Positions 22,347 through 32,881 of a stretch of DNA of 64,000 nucleotides are shown one piece after another. The notes beneath the pieces are model-generated. The model was not told where the DNA came from. It searched no databases and saw nothing but the letters and a program-made list of their open reading frames with translations. Each line of letters opens with the position of its first letter. The first letter of the stretch is position 1. A program made the translations under genes and the position numbers. Source of the stretch: Nemertoderma westbladi (lineage: Eukaryota > Xenacoelomorpha > Nemertodermatida > Nemertodermatidae); contig JAUCBJ010003676.1 in assembly GCA_032718475.1 (NCBI GenBank), positions 1-64,000 of the forward strand, read 5' to 3'.

Positions 22347-24152
22347 TGTACGGCTGGCCGCGAGATCTGGGGCCGCTATGTTGCTGGGTCCGTCGGCACT
22401 GTGTGTGGCTGGCCGCGAGATCTGGGGGCGCTATGTTGCTGGGTCCGCTGGCACTGTGTGTGGCTGACCGCGAGATCTGGGGGCGCTATGTTGCTGGGTC
22501 CGCTGGCACTGTGTGTGGCTGACCGCGAGATCTGGGGGCACTATGTTGTTGGGTCCGCCGGCACTGTGTGTGGCTGACCGCGAGATCTGGGGGCGCTATG
22601 TTGTTGGGTCCGCTGGCACTGTGTGTGGCTGACCGCGAGATCTGGGGGCACTATGTTGTTGGGTCCGCCGGCACTGTGTGTGGCTGACCGCGAGATCTGG
22701 GGGCGCTATGTTGTTGGGTCCGCCGGCACTGTGTGTGGCTGACCGCGAGATCTGGGGGCGCTATGTTGTTGGGTCCGCTGGCACTGTGTGTGGCTGACCG
22801 CGAGATCTGGGGGCGCTATGTAGTTGGGTCCGCCGGCACTGTGTATGGCTGACCGCGCGATCTAGGGGCGCTATGTTGCTGGGTCCGCCGGCACTGTGTG
22901 TGGCTGACCGCGGTCTGGGGGTGCTATGTTGTTGGGTCCGCTGGCACTGTGTGTGGCTGACCGCGAGATCTGGGGGCGCTATGTAGTTGGGTCCGCTGGC
23001 ACTGTGTGTGGCTGACCGCGAGATCTGGGGGCGCTATGTTGCTGGGTCCGCCGGCACTGTGTACGGCTGACCGCGAGATCTGGGGGCGCTATGTTGCTGG
23101 GTCCGCCGGCACTGTGTGTGGCTGACCGCGAGATCTGGGGGCGCTATGTTGTTGGGTCCGCCGGCACTGTGTGTGGCTGACCGCGAGATCTGGGGGCGCT
23201 ATGTTGTTGGGTCCGCTGGCACTGTGTGTGGCTGACCGCGAGATCTGGGGGCGCTATGTTGTTGGGTCCGCCGGCACTGTGTGTGGCTGACCGCGAGATC
23301 TGGGGGCGCTATGTTGTTGGGTCCGCCGGCACTGTGTGTGGCTGACCGCGAGATCTGGGGGCGCTATGTTGCTGGGTCCGCCGGCACTGTGTGTGGCTGA
23401 CCGCGAGATCTGGGGGCGCTATGTTGCTGGGTCCGCCGGCACTGTGTGTGGCTGACCGCGAGATCTGGGGGCGCTATGTTGCTGGGTCCGCCGGCACTGT
23501 GTGTGGCTGACCGCGAGATCTGGGGGCGCTATGTTGTTGGGTCCGCCGGCACTGTGTGTGGCTGACCGCGAGATCTGGGGGCGCTATGTTGCTGGGTCCG
23601 CTGGCACTGTGTGTGGCTGGCCGCGAGATCTGGGGCCGCTATGTTGCTGGGTCCGCCGGCACTGTGTGTGGCTGACCGTGAGATCTGGGGCCGCTATGTT
23701 GTTGGGTCCGCTGGCACTGTGTGTGGCTGATCGCGAGATCTGGGGCCGCTATGTTGTTGGGTCCGCTGGCACTGTGTGTGGCTGACCGCGAGATCTGGGG
23801 GCGCTATGTAGTTGGGTCCGCTGGCACTGTGTGTGGCTGACCGCGAGATCTGGGGGCGCTATGTTGTTGGGTCCGCCGGCACTGTGTGTGGCTGACCGCG
23901 AGATCTGAGGGCGCTATGTTGCTGGGACCGCCGGCACTGTGTACGGCTGACCGCGAGATCTGGGGGCGCTATGTGGCTGGGTCCGCTGGCACTGTGTGTG
24001 GCTGACCGCGAGATCTGGGGGCGCTATGTTATGGGTCCGCCGGCACTGTGTATGGCTGACCGCGCGATCTAGGGGCGTTATGTTGCTGGGTCCGCTGGCA
24101 CTGTGTGTGGCTGACCGCCTGGGGGTGCTATGTTGCTGGGTCCGCTGGCACT
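22347..24152. repeat. 55-bp satellite, about 33 copies
   Basis: Tandem units built from GTGTGTGGCTGACCGCGAG, ATCTGGGGGCGCTATG and TTGTTGGGTCCGCCGGCACT, with a very regular period of 55 (for example GCACTGTGTG at 22506 and 22561). Variants (CTGG/CCGG, TTG/TAG, GCG/CCG/GCA) recur in groups. Degenerate units at both ends suggest expansion from the middle. Open frames across it are artefacts. Confidence 0.95.
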
Positions 24153-24949
24153 GCCTATGCATACTTGAAAAATATAGTTGTAATTCTGGATACAGCATGT
24201 GTCAAATTGTTGAGTGCTATCATTTTATAAATAAAGAATTTATACAAGTGCTTGTTTATAACCGATACTGGATATAATATTAACCAAAAAGATATAACAA
24301 ATATTAACAATAACAATTTTTCCCGCTACATAATAAAATAACACATTTTCCCTTTATCGCGGGTAAGATAATTAAAATTACCGCACGCCTTTGTTTGATC
24401 ACTCCCACAGGACTGGACCCCCGTCTCCTTTGTAGCTTCATCACAATTTCAATGTCAGATTTTCACCAAACCAGCCTAACATTGCTATTAGTGGGACCAA
24501 TTACATTGCTTGCAACGTAATTATGATTGACAGATGAAAGAGAATTCTATGAAGGCGTTGCTATAAATCTCGTCGTGTACCGTGTACAATGTACAGTGTA
24601 CTGTGTACTCTGCTATTTGTCTGATTGCCTTTTGTTGTGAATATAAGAAATATAATAATGATATATGCGATTTGATCACTTTATATTATCATCTGTAGAC
24701 TAAATCAAATAAAACACAATACTCATGTAATGCTTTATCTGTGTGCCCAAGAAGTTGAGCTCATTTTTTAATATTACACATTAGTCTTCTCAATTTAATC
24801 ACATATTACCTTTATCAAATTTAAATGAATTTAATTTTCAATTATGTCATAAAAAATACGATATTCTTACTTTAATATATATTATATTGTTCTTATTAAC
24901 CCACCAATAAAAGAATATTGAAGATTTCAAAGATAGCTAGCTGGCTGTC

Positions 24950-25486
24950 ATGGAGCCAATGGAAGAGATGAATGATACAACCTATGTTCCTACTAACCGT
25001 AGGAACTTTATGAAGCGACAGATGTTTAGACTGGCGGCTGTTTCCTTGTGTTGCGTGATCCTTTTCGTTATATGTGTCATATTAACTGCATTTGTTGTCG
25101 AGTATAAAACTGCTCCAGCAGTATGCCTGACTTCTACATGTGTCGAATTGGCAGGGGAGATGATCCAAAACATGAACAAGTCAGTTGACCCTTGCGATAA
25201 TTTTTATTCTTACGCTTGTGGCGGTTGGGTGGACAACCATAATATTCCATTTGGGCAACGTTCCATAAACCAGTTTTCTATAGCGAAAAACAAGATTTTG
25301 AGTCAAATTAAAGATATATTACAATCGAATGATACCGAAGAACTTTCAGCAGTAACAGAAGCAAAGAAATTGTACAGAGCTTGTGTTAATATGGAGAAAT
25401 TAGAAGAAAGAGGGGCGGTACCACTTCAAGAATTAATCGATAAGATTGGTCCTTGGACTATGTTGGGGGATTCTTTAACAGGATAG
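24950..25486 (+). CDS. Neprilysin-like M13 metallopeptidase, exon 1
   Basis: N-terminal exon of a type II membrane zinc endopeptidase (neprilysin/ECE family, M13). The ATG at 24950 begins a 26-residue cytoplasmic tail, then a membrane anchor at about residues 27-50 (LAAVSLCCVILFVICVILTAF). The ectodomain opens with the family signature CLTSTCVELA...M, then VDPCDNFYSYACGGW, whose Cys residues form conserved disulfides. The frame stays open to TAG 25484-25486, but coding probably ends somewhat earlier. Exon 2 (26210) needs one base of a split codon from this exon, and I could not find a strong GT donor in that phase; GATTG|GTCCTT near 25447 fits the phase but is weak. Enzymes of this family cut small secreted peptides outside the cell. 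Confidence 0.8.
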   Translation: MEPMEEMNDTTYVPTNRRNFMKRQMFRLAAVSLCCVILFVICVILTAFVVEYKTAPAVCLTSTCVELAGEMIQNMNKSVDPCDNFYSYACGGWVDNHNIPFGQRSINQFSIAKNKILSQIKDILQSNDTEELSAVTEAKKLYRACVNMEKLEERGAVPLQELIDKIGPWTMLGDSLTG

Positions 25487-25509
25487 TTAAACTAGACTGC
25501 TGCGAAAGC

Positions 25510-25579
25510 CATAGAATGTCAGTTAGGTTGTCCATAGAATGTCAGTTAGGTTGTCCATAGAATGTCAGTTAGGTTGTCG
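25510..25579. repeat. 23-bp repeat, three copies
   Basis: CATAGAATGTCAGTTAGG with TTGTC, three near-identical units in tandem just after M13 exon 1. Confidence 0.9.
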
Positions 25580-26209
25580 TTAACAATCATTTCCATTTAG
25601 GATTAAAATCGGTTGACAGTGACAAATCTCACATTTCAGAAATGATTAGGGTTACAAAACAGTGAGGGAGTAAATGAATCTAATAATTGTTTACATCTTT
25701 AAAAAACATTGTAAAATTTAGACACGGCAAGGATTGCAAAATACGTGTTTTGAGGGTTGTTATTTTATACAAAATCGTTACAAAACCCCCAAACCTCTAC
25801 CTACAAGACCACAAGACCCCCAAAAGGGGGCTTATAAGCATTATGCTTGTTGCCCAATTGGGCGAACTTCGATGTTCAATAAAATTAATGTTAAACTAAA
25901 CTAATCTAAAGTCGTTTTTTATAAAACTAAAAAACTGTTGTCGCTATTTAGTAACACATAGATGATAGTTTTCGAAAGTGTGATTTGTTTCCCTTGTCTC
26001 ATTGTAACTCGTTTGTGTGGAGGCTTCATAGTGGCTGTGTGAAGTTTGTATTTAATCAAGGTATCTTATGATGCAATAATATATAGCGGTATGTTGTGTT
26101 AATTTAATCATGTGATCGCTCAGTGGCTTTTTGTGTATGTGTGTGAATTAATTAATTGATTTCATTACCTGTTGCAACAGCCTAGTTTAAACACTATCCT
26201 TTTCAATAG

Positions 26210-27972
26210 ATGAGCAACGAGAAAAACGACGTGATGTTCTCCTAGGCGAGTTTAATACATATATTGTATACCCAACAGTATTCCCTAACCCAGCTAATGA
26301 GACAACAAATATCATATTTCTAAGAATGGGAGAATTAATAGTATCGCCAATGTACGCAATATCTCCTCTTCAAACTAATGATACCCAATTCACACAAGAT
26401 CATGATGAAATAGTTGAAAATGCATGGAAGAAGGCATCTCGATCAGTATTAAAACTTTTAGGAGGAAACATAGCTGACAATGATGTTGAACGTAAAATAG
26501 ATGATATATTTAATCTTAATCACAACATTACTAGATTGATAAGAAGAGGTTTCATAGATACAGCCTACACTCCTATTGAGCAGAAAAATATGAGTTGGAA
26601 TGAATTTTCAACAAATTATGATAAAAATATAAGATCTTTACGAAAGTTGAATGAACAAAGTGGTAATTTTAATTGGACCGTCTATCTTAACACCTTTTTA
26701 CAACCATCTGGTCAAAATGTTACGGATGATGACATGGTATTCGTTGATGACCTTGGTTTTATTACTGGTTTACCGGAGATTATCTCTTCCGTGGAACTGG
26801 AAACACTTATTAATTATTTAATTGCTTTGACTATTCCATATCGTTTGGAAAATCTCAGTTCCCCTTTCAGAAGAATCAAAGAAGAATTTGAGTTGGATCT
26901 CGGAATGTGGACTTGGAAGATGGAAGATGAGAATGGGCGAAAAGAGCGCTGGGTTTATTGCATTACAGAGTACTTGAGCTTTCATACGGAGCTACTAGAT
27001 TACTTGTATATAACGCGTCTCTTTGATGACAGTAAAATAGGAATTGTTAACAATCTTGTTGAAAATCTGCAAAAGGAAATGATAACTTGGATTATGGATG
27101 AGGATAATTCTTTGACAGATGAAATGAAAAAGGATGCCGTGAAAAAGATGAATTCAATGAAAGCGATGGTGGCTTATCCTGAAACAAGGAGAAATGTGAG
27201 CTATATTACAAATGTCTATAAGGACATACCTACTCTAGAAGTTGACAAGCTTTTTGAAACTGATATACAATTAGAGAAGTACAAAAAATTGAAGAACATG
27301 ATGATGCTGAGAAATCCAGTGACAGACGATGAAATGATCCCACAAGTGAGGGAGCCGAATGCTTACTACAAGCCAGATCAAAATAAGATGTTAATACTAG
27401 CTGGAATATTACAGAAACCAGTTATGTATAAAGGGGACACTTTTAACATTGAAAATTTCGCATCATTAGGTTTTATAATAAGTCACGAAATGACACACGG
27501 GTTTGATTTTTTGGTCCGCGGTTTTAAAGGCTACGATAAAGAAGACATTACTCTGGACACTGAACATTCCATTTGTATAAAAGAGAAATATAGCAAGATG
27601 TATGTTGAAGAGGTTGATATGTATGTAGATGGTGAGCTGACCCTAGCCGAGAATCTAGCTGACCAGGGTGCCATTCGTGTGGCATACAGGGCCTTTACCA
27701 AGTGGGCAGAACAAGAATATGGCGGCTGGGCGAACATGCCTCTCCTGCCAGGGATAGAACTCAATGCGAATCAACGTTTCTTTCTCAGCATGGCGCAAAT
27801 GTGGTGTGGGAGGAGAGACAAACAGTCCATCAAGAACGATATACAGTATGATACTCACTCTCCGTTCCACCAGCGGGTAGTTGGAACTCTGTCATCTTTC
27901 CCTAACTTCGCCGATGCTTTCCAATGCAGAACTGGGTCACAAATGAACCCAGAATTCCAATGCCAATTTTAA
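26210..27972 (+). CDS. Neprilysin-like M13 metallopeptidase, exon 2 (catalytic)
   Basis: One large exon of about 587 codons, starting after the acceptor TTTTCAATAG (ends 26209) and ending at TAA 27970-27972. It carries all of the catalytic domain. NAYYKPDQNKM..LAGILQ is the substrate-binding and pre-catalytic segment; HEMTH (27484-27498) is the HExxH zinc site; ENLAD (27649 onward) gives the third zinc ligand; DTHSP...R near the end matches the conserved His/Arg substrate-stabilising region. N-glycosylation-type sites are frequent (NIT, NMS, NWT, NVT). The C-terminus is CQF, whereas most members end in C-x-x-W or C-x-V-W. The single catalytic exon contrasts with the many exons usual in animal M13 genes and may reflect intron loss. 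Exon 1 and exon 2 line up with consecutive parts of the family, so no large segment is missing. Confidence 0.88.
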
Positions 27973-28267
27973 AACTAATAATTTTAATTGCTTTAATTTA
28001 TGTATATAGTATAAAGAGGTGGAAGATTCATGTTTAAACCAATAATTTATCCAGAGACACACACAGTTTAGAGACACAACTTCGTGTAACGGAACAGCTC
28101 ACACACTCTCACAGCTCACATTAACAGCATTGTTAAAGCAGTTATACAGATAGCAGTTAATATTATTATCATACTTGTATAGAAAAAGTGTCATGTCTGA
28201 ACAAGGTGGTTCGCCAAAAAGCTGGTATTGTTGCTGTTTCTTTTTCTGTTGTTTTCAATTTATTAAA

Positions 28268-28289
28268 GGGGGGGGGGGGGGGGGGGGGG
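28268..28289. repeat. Poly-G run of 22
   Basis: Uninterrupted G22 about 300 bp after the M13 stop codon. The surrounding spacer (27973-30170) is AT-rich and holds no gene I can support. Confidence 0.95.
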
Positions 28290-28912
28290 TAATTGTAATT
28301 CGTAAAAAATTTCAATAGAAATTGTAGACATTTTTAAAAGGGTGTTCAGAGGGGGCCGGTTTATTCGCAATAAATTGCGAATTTTGTTTTGGGGGTTACC
28401 CCAACCCCATCTTTTTTGGTAGATTGACTGGATTTAATATGAGATTTTTCTAACAAGATGTTCGGAACAATAATTATAAATTGAAAAAAGGCCGCGAGCA
28501 GATGCAAAACCATGCAACTTTAAATTCAGGCAATTTAAACTACGATTTCCAGAATAACTAGGGGGGTGGGGGGGCACAAGGCCACTTAATTATGAGACAA
28601 TATTCAATGATATGGAGTAAATATCTGAGATTTGGAATAATTGGTATAAATAAAAGCCAGATCACCGGTCCACCCACAATACTAAAAAATATAGGTAGTC
28701 TTTGATTTTCTATAGTAACTTTTTATCTCTCAGAATAATTTTATTTACAATACAATACACCCCAGTCGGGGTAAACAGAACGGCGTATATTAATTTTTTT
28801 TATACTTTGCACACAATGATGTAAATAGTTATTAATAAACCACAAATATAAAATGAATATGAATATGAGAGTAATGTCTATAATATTCAGACGTAGGCCT
28901 ATACTAAATAGG

Positions 28913-29039
28913 CACTTCGAAGTGTTCACTACAGAAACTGCACTATACAGATACACTACGATTCTCGAAGTGCTCAATGCAAAACTATCACTTCGAAGTG
29001 GGTAGTGCATACTCGTCGTAGTGCTGTAGTGATCACTAC
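28913..29039. repeat. Palindrome cluster
   Basis: The perfect 12-bp palindrome CACTTCGAAGTG occurs at 28913-28924 and 28989-29000, followed by the perfect 14-bp palindrome GTAGTGATCACTAC at 29026-29039. The intervening sequence has further CACTACGATTCTCGAAGTG-like imperfect copies. Could be a small foldback element or a protein-binding cluster. Confidence 0.6.
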
Positions 29040-30176
29040 GATTTTGTTTCTAAATCATCTTGAAATAGAAGTGAAGACAACAGTTTTGCGTAGTGTTGTC
29101 TACACAGAGGAGGCTACGATACTTGAATACTGTAATATTTTTACTAGGATTTCAAAATTTCAGGGTCATTCAAATATTACCCTCATCAATAATGAGGATT
29201 TTATGCCATTCCCCCACCCCCTTGTCATCATAGCTCAACTGCGACTGCGCGAACCCCCTCACCCCCTGGCCATCAGTCATACTCTGGCTTCATTTCCAGT
29301 GCCAGATACACCCCATGTGAGTTCTGAGCGCAGCGATAAAATGAATGGAAAAATGAAAAAAGTTTTTTTTTCGGCATGGTATAGTGTGGAATACGTTCAG
29401 GGTAGGCCTATAATTCTACGGTTTTGGAGGAGTTGGAATTAGGTGTGAATAATCAGTGGAGCATCAGTGAGTTTTGTTTACATCGTTTAGACAGTAAAAT
29501 TGAGTTTTACTGGGGTAACAGACGTTTCGGTCTAATACGTTTTGGCCTAGGACGCTTCGGACCCAATGAATGAAATACAAGATCTGCTTGTCGGATAAGC
29601 TATTAATAATAAGTTATTCAATATATTTGTTTTGTAGTTGTTACGTTCGTTACAAAAGGAGTTGTCAGTAGGAACTTCTCCGACACCTATTTGAAAGTCG
29701 TCAAGATCGAAGTTCTACATTATATTTTATAAATAATAACTAATGTTATATTATTATTATTTATTAATATAAATTTACACCATACTGTAACTTAGAACAA
29801 AGATAACATATGCTGACAAATTAACTTTAGTATTATGATGATGGGATTTCCCCATAAAAAAACATACGTCTTTTAAAATGTTCGTAAAGGGTTCGTAAAA
29901 TTTATTCGCTTTGGCAGAACTGTATATTAGCAATGTGGTACTCGAGACCAATAGATTTGTTCTGTCTTGCATTTTTTCGGCCGCATAACATAATTGAGGG
30001 CGAATTGTATATGGAACCAGAGCACCACATGCATAATGTTGATTTTATTTTGAAATTAAATATCATTTTCAAAAAATATATTTTATTAAGTGTTTGTATG
30101 TTATTGTGAAATAATTATAATTTTAATGAATAATTATTATCATATCAAACAAGTTGGCCTTTTCATTCAGTTACAG

Positions 30177-30264
30177 TCATGGGCCGAAACGTCCGGGTCG
30201 AATTGTCCGGGCCGAAATGTCCGGGCCGAAACGTCCTGGACCGAAACGTCCTAGGCCGCCGAAA
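30177..30264. repeat. GGGCCGAAACGTCC short tandem repeat, LINE target site
   Basis: Five imperfect 14-bp units of GGGCCGAAACGTCC with variants. The LINE at 30265 is inserted in the last unit. A more decayed series with GACGTTTCGGTC and GACGCTTCGGACC is at 29518-29570. Confidence 0.8.
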
Positions 30265-32015
30265 TGGAAATCGCATGGAAATCGATCAATCTGCTTACTG
30301 GGCGGAAAAGCCAACCAACCACCAAGGTTAAGGCTGAATCACCAGCCGATCGCCTCAATGGTTGGAAAGCCCACTTTGAAAAGCTCCTCAATAATGACAG
30401 GGTATTGCCTGATAACTTTATAGAAGTAAAAGTGTCTGAGTCTGTACTCCCAGATATTCCCATTGGCGATATCTCCTTTGCAGAAGTGAAGGCTGCTGCA
30501 AAGAGCATTAAGACCAATCGTGCCAGTGGAGTAGATGGTGTTCCCCCTGAGGTCTTTAAAATACCTGAGTGTTTAAAGCTCATCTATCCCATCATAGTAG
30601 ACATGTACCGTACAACAAGAGTCCCACAAGAAATGAAAACAAATAAGTTGGTGCCAGTTCCCAAGAAGGGCAACCTAACACTCTATGGTTCTTTTCGGGG
30701 AATCTCATTGATCTCGATTGCTGCAAAACTATACAATAGAATTCTATTAAATCGCATCAGGGATCCCATTGAGAGACTGCTACGTGGAAATCAGAATGGG
30801 TTCCGTAAAGGTCGTGGGACCATGGAGCCCATTTTGGCACTTAGAAGGATAATTGAAGAGTTATCAAAAAAGAAAGACAGGCATCTGGCTGTTATCTTTG
30901 TTGACTTCTTCAAGGCCTTTGATTCAGTCTCTCGCTCACGTATGTTCAGCATACTTTCATTATATGGGATTCCTGATGAAATTATTGCAGCAATCAGATC
31001 AGTATACGATGGTTCGACAACATTTGTGTCTACTGTTGACGGTGACACAGAACCATTTGAAGTGTTATGGGGCGTCCTCCAAGGAGACACACTTGCACCA
31101 TTCTTGTTCATTATTGTGGTTGACTATGTTCTACGCATGTCCTTAGATCATCATAATGAAGATGGGGTGATGATAACTCCACCTACTGGCTCCAGAAGTC
31201 GAGGAAATCCTGCCAAGTACCTAACTGATCTAGACTTTGCTGATGACTTAGGAGTACTCTCAGAATCATTAGAGGGAGCCCAGCGGCTCCTCAGCTCATT
31301 AGAACATGCTGCTTCTAGTGTTGGTCTTTTTATTAACTCCAGAAAGACCAAAATTCTGACAGTTAACTTTGAAAGTCCTCAGCAAGTCTCTGATCGGATG
31401 AGCATAAGCTCAAAGGATGGTATGCTTGAGCATGTGGACGACTTCTGTTACCTGGGATCATGGATCCGGAAGTCAGGTGAGGACCTTCGAATACGTAAGG
31501 GAAAGGCATGGGCAGCCTTGAATAGGCTTTCCAGGATTTGGAAGTCACCTAGAATTAATCGGAAACTTAAGGTCCGATTATTTAGAGCAGCAGTAGTTCC
31601 AGTACTCCTCTACGGGAGTCCATGCTGGGCTCTAACTGCTGAGGACACCAAATCTCTGGATGGCACATTCACAAGAATGCTACGCCGGGTACATTGTGTC
31701 AAGTACAATGCACACATCTCCAACCAGACACTATATAACATTGGAGGTGTCTCATTGGTTCCCCCAAGCTTGACACTAGAACAAAATCGCCTCCGCTTTG
31801 CAGGACATTGCTTTCGCCGTGAGGACCAGCCTGTGCATAATCTTGTACTTTGGCAGCCTCATGGAGTGAATAAGCATGGTGGACAGCCCATGACTTTCTT
31901 GAGACGCATCTTAAAGGACACTGGCCTTAAAGATGCGGATGATCTAGCAAATGTCATGGGTGATAGGGAGTTGTGGCGGTGCAATTTTGTTGACAAGCCG
32001 GCACAGCATTCTTAA
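30264..32015 (+). CDS. LINE reverse transcriptase (5'-truncated ORF)
   Basis: A 583-codon open frame whose first Met lies in the target-site duplication, so the native start is lost. After a linker (LNGWKAHFEKLL) come the RT blocks in order: ASGVDGVPPEVFK, NKLVPVPKKG, FRGISLISIAAKLYNRILLNR, QNGFRKGRGT, the catalytic block FVDFFKAFDS, GVLQGDTLAPFLFIIVVDY, then DFADDLGVLS with the paired aspartates, and GLFINSRKTKIL. The thumb and C-terminal region includes YLGSWIRKSGEDLRIRKGKAWAAL (split here for length as YLGSWIRKSGED and LRIRKGKAWAAL) and ends without a zinc knuckle. The style and the microsatellite tail suggest an RTE-like or related clade, not settled. RT activity would copy RNA at a nicked target; the endonuclease is absent from this copy. 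Confidence 0.88.
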   Translation: MEIAWKSINLLTGRKSQPTTKVKAESPADRLNGWKAHFEKLLNNDRVLPDNFIEVKVSESVLPDIPIGDISFAEVKAAAKSIKTNRASGVDGVPPEVFKIPECLKLIYPIIVDMYRTTRVPQEMKTNKLVPVPKKGNLTLYGSFRGISLISIAAKLYNRILLNRIRDPIERLLRGNQNGFRKGRGTMEPILALRRIIEELSKKKDRHLAVIFVDFFKAFDSVSRSRMFSILSLYGIPDEIIAAIRSVYDGSTTFVSTVDGDTEPFEVLWGVLQGDTLAPFLFIIVVDYVLRMSLDHHNEDGVMITPPTGSRSRGNPAKYLTDLDFADDLGVLSESLEGAQRLLSSLEHAASSVGLFINSRKTKILTVNFESPQQVSDRMSISSKDGMLEHVDDFCYLGSWIRKSGEDLRIRKGKAWAALNRLSRIWKSPRINRKLKVRLFRAAVVPVLLYGSPCWALTAEDTKSLDGTFTRMLRRVHCVKYNAHISNQTLYNIGGVSLVPPSLTLEQNRLRFAGHCFRREDQPVHNLVLWQPHGVNKHGGQPMTFLRRILKDTGLKDADDLANVMGDRELWRCNFVDKPAQHS

Positions 32016-32057
32016 AAATGCAGCTGCAATGCAGCATGCCGATCCTAGTAGTAGTAG
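30265..32057 (+). mobile_element. 5'-truncated non-LTR retrotransposon with target-site duplication
   Basis: Bounded by TAGGCCGCCGAAA at 30252-30264 and 32058-32070, a 13-bp direct repeat that fits a target-site duplication (the first three bases could also belong to the tail). The 3' end is a (GTA)n microsatellite tail after GCAGCATGCCGATCC. The RT frame is fully open, so the insertion is young. The endonuclease and 5' region are missing, as in typical target-primed, 5'-truncated copies. Four relics in this window have the same 3' half with different short-repeat tails. Confidence 0.85.
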
Positions 32058-32093
32058 TAGGCCGCCGAAACGTCTATATACCGTTTTACTGCT

Positions 32094-32438
32094 ATGACAG
32101 GAATGTCTCCACCCAGGAACAAGTTCACCACCCAACCCTTCTGTACAGAAAGCATGGGACCACCCCTTAACGTCATTCGGGTTGAGGAACTACTTGCAGC
32201 AACTACCACCCCCCTCAGCAAGGCACTTCTGTTAGCCGCCAGGGCAGATCACTCTGGGAACTGGGTAAACGCCCTTCCAATATCTTCTCTTGGACTCCGC
32301 CTCGCGGATGACCAACTACGAATTGGCGTAGCTCTCTGCCTAGGCACTACAATCTGCACTGAGCAGGAGTGTAGGAGCTGCGGTACTCAAGTAAACAACT
32401 CAGGCGCGGATCCAGAGGGGGGGCTGAGGGGGCTCTAG
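32094..32438 (+). pseudogene. Fragment of another LINE polyprotein, post-RT region
   Basis: Open for 114 codons, with the pattern SKALLLAARADHSGNWVNAL, PISSLGLRL..DQLRIGVALCLGT and then CTEQECRSCG. This combination (Trp-Leu-x-Ala-Leu-Pro, Leu-Arg-Ile-x-Val, then paired Cys) is, to my knowledge, typical of C-terminal regions of LINE-type polyproteins in cnidarians and molluscs. It is cut at the right by GGATCCAGAGGGGGGG, which looks like the end of an unrelated non-autonomous DNA element. No start or full domain is present. Confidence 0.45.
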
Positions 32439-32565
32439 CCCCCCCCATACGATAAGTAAAAATCTAGGGCGATGTAATTTTCTAAAAAACAACTCGATTT
32501 CCATCCATCTCTCTATCTTCAACTTTCTTAGTTTAAATTAAACCAGAGCAGAGTGGCTGAACCAA

Positions 32566-32591
32566 GGGGGGGGGGGGGGGGGGGGGGGGGG
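32566..32591. repeat. Poly-G run of 26
   Basis: Uninterrupted G26. The next 290 bp (32592-32881) hold a short open frame with MDDQHRTVKKIKITDFFSG, reminiscent of the start of hAT-type or zinc-finger proteins, but too short to call. Confidence 0.95.
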
Positions 32592-32881
32592 CATGGCTAT
32601 CCGTTCTTTGTAAAATATTAATATTACATGTCATGTTAAAAGTCTCAAAATCATTTATTCATACAGCAGCGCTAAAATTCTACCCACTCAGCCACCCCAG
32701 CACATTTTCAGATTGTATATTTTCCATTCACGTATTTATTTGTATTAACCTTTTGTTTTATTGCATTATGGATGATCAGCATCGGACTGTAAAGAAGATT
32801 AAAATTACTGATTTCTTTTCTGGTTCCGTTTCCTATCCTGAACGATCAATTGAACCATTTGCTTTGGAAATGGAGACTCCA

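Noticed and set aside
22340-24160. CRISPR-like array
   Set aside because: Direct repeats abut with no unique spacers, and the genome is eukaryotic.
22347-24198. Open frames of about 90 codons across the 55-bp satellite on both strands
   Set aside because: They are translations of the tandem repeat; frames stay open by chance of unit composition.
24562-24568. TATAAAT as TATA box of the M13 gene
   Set aside because: Nearly 390 bp before the ATG in AT-rich DNA, with several upstream ATGs; too weak to list as a feature.
29005-29442. A 145-codon plus-strand open frame
   Set aside because: No domain, odd composition, begins in the palindrome cluster and has no splice or homology support.
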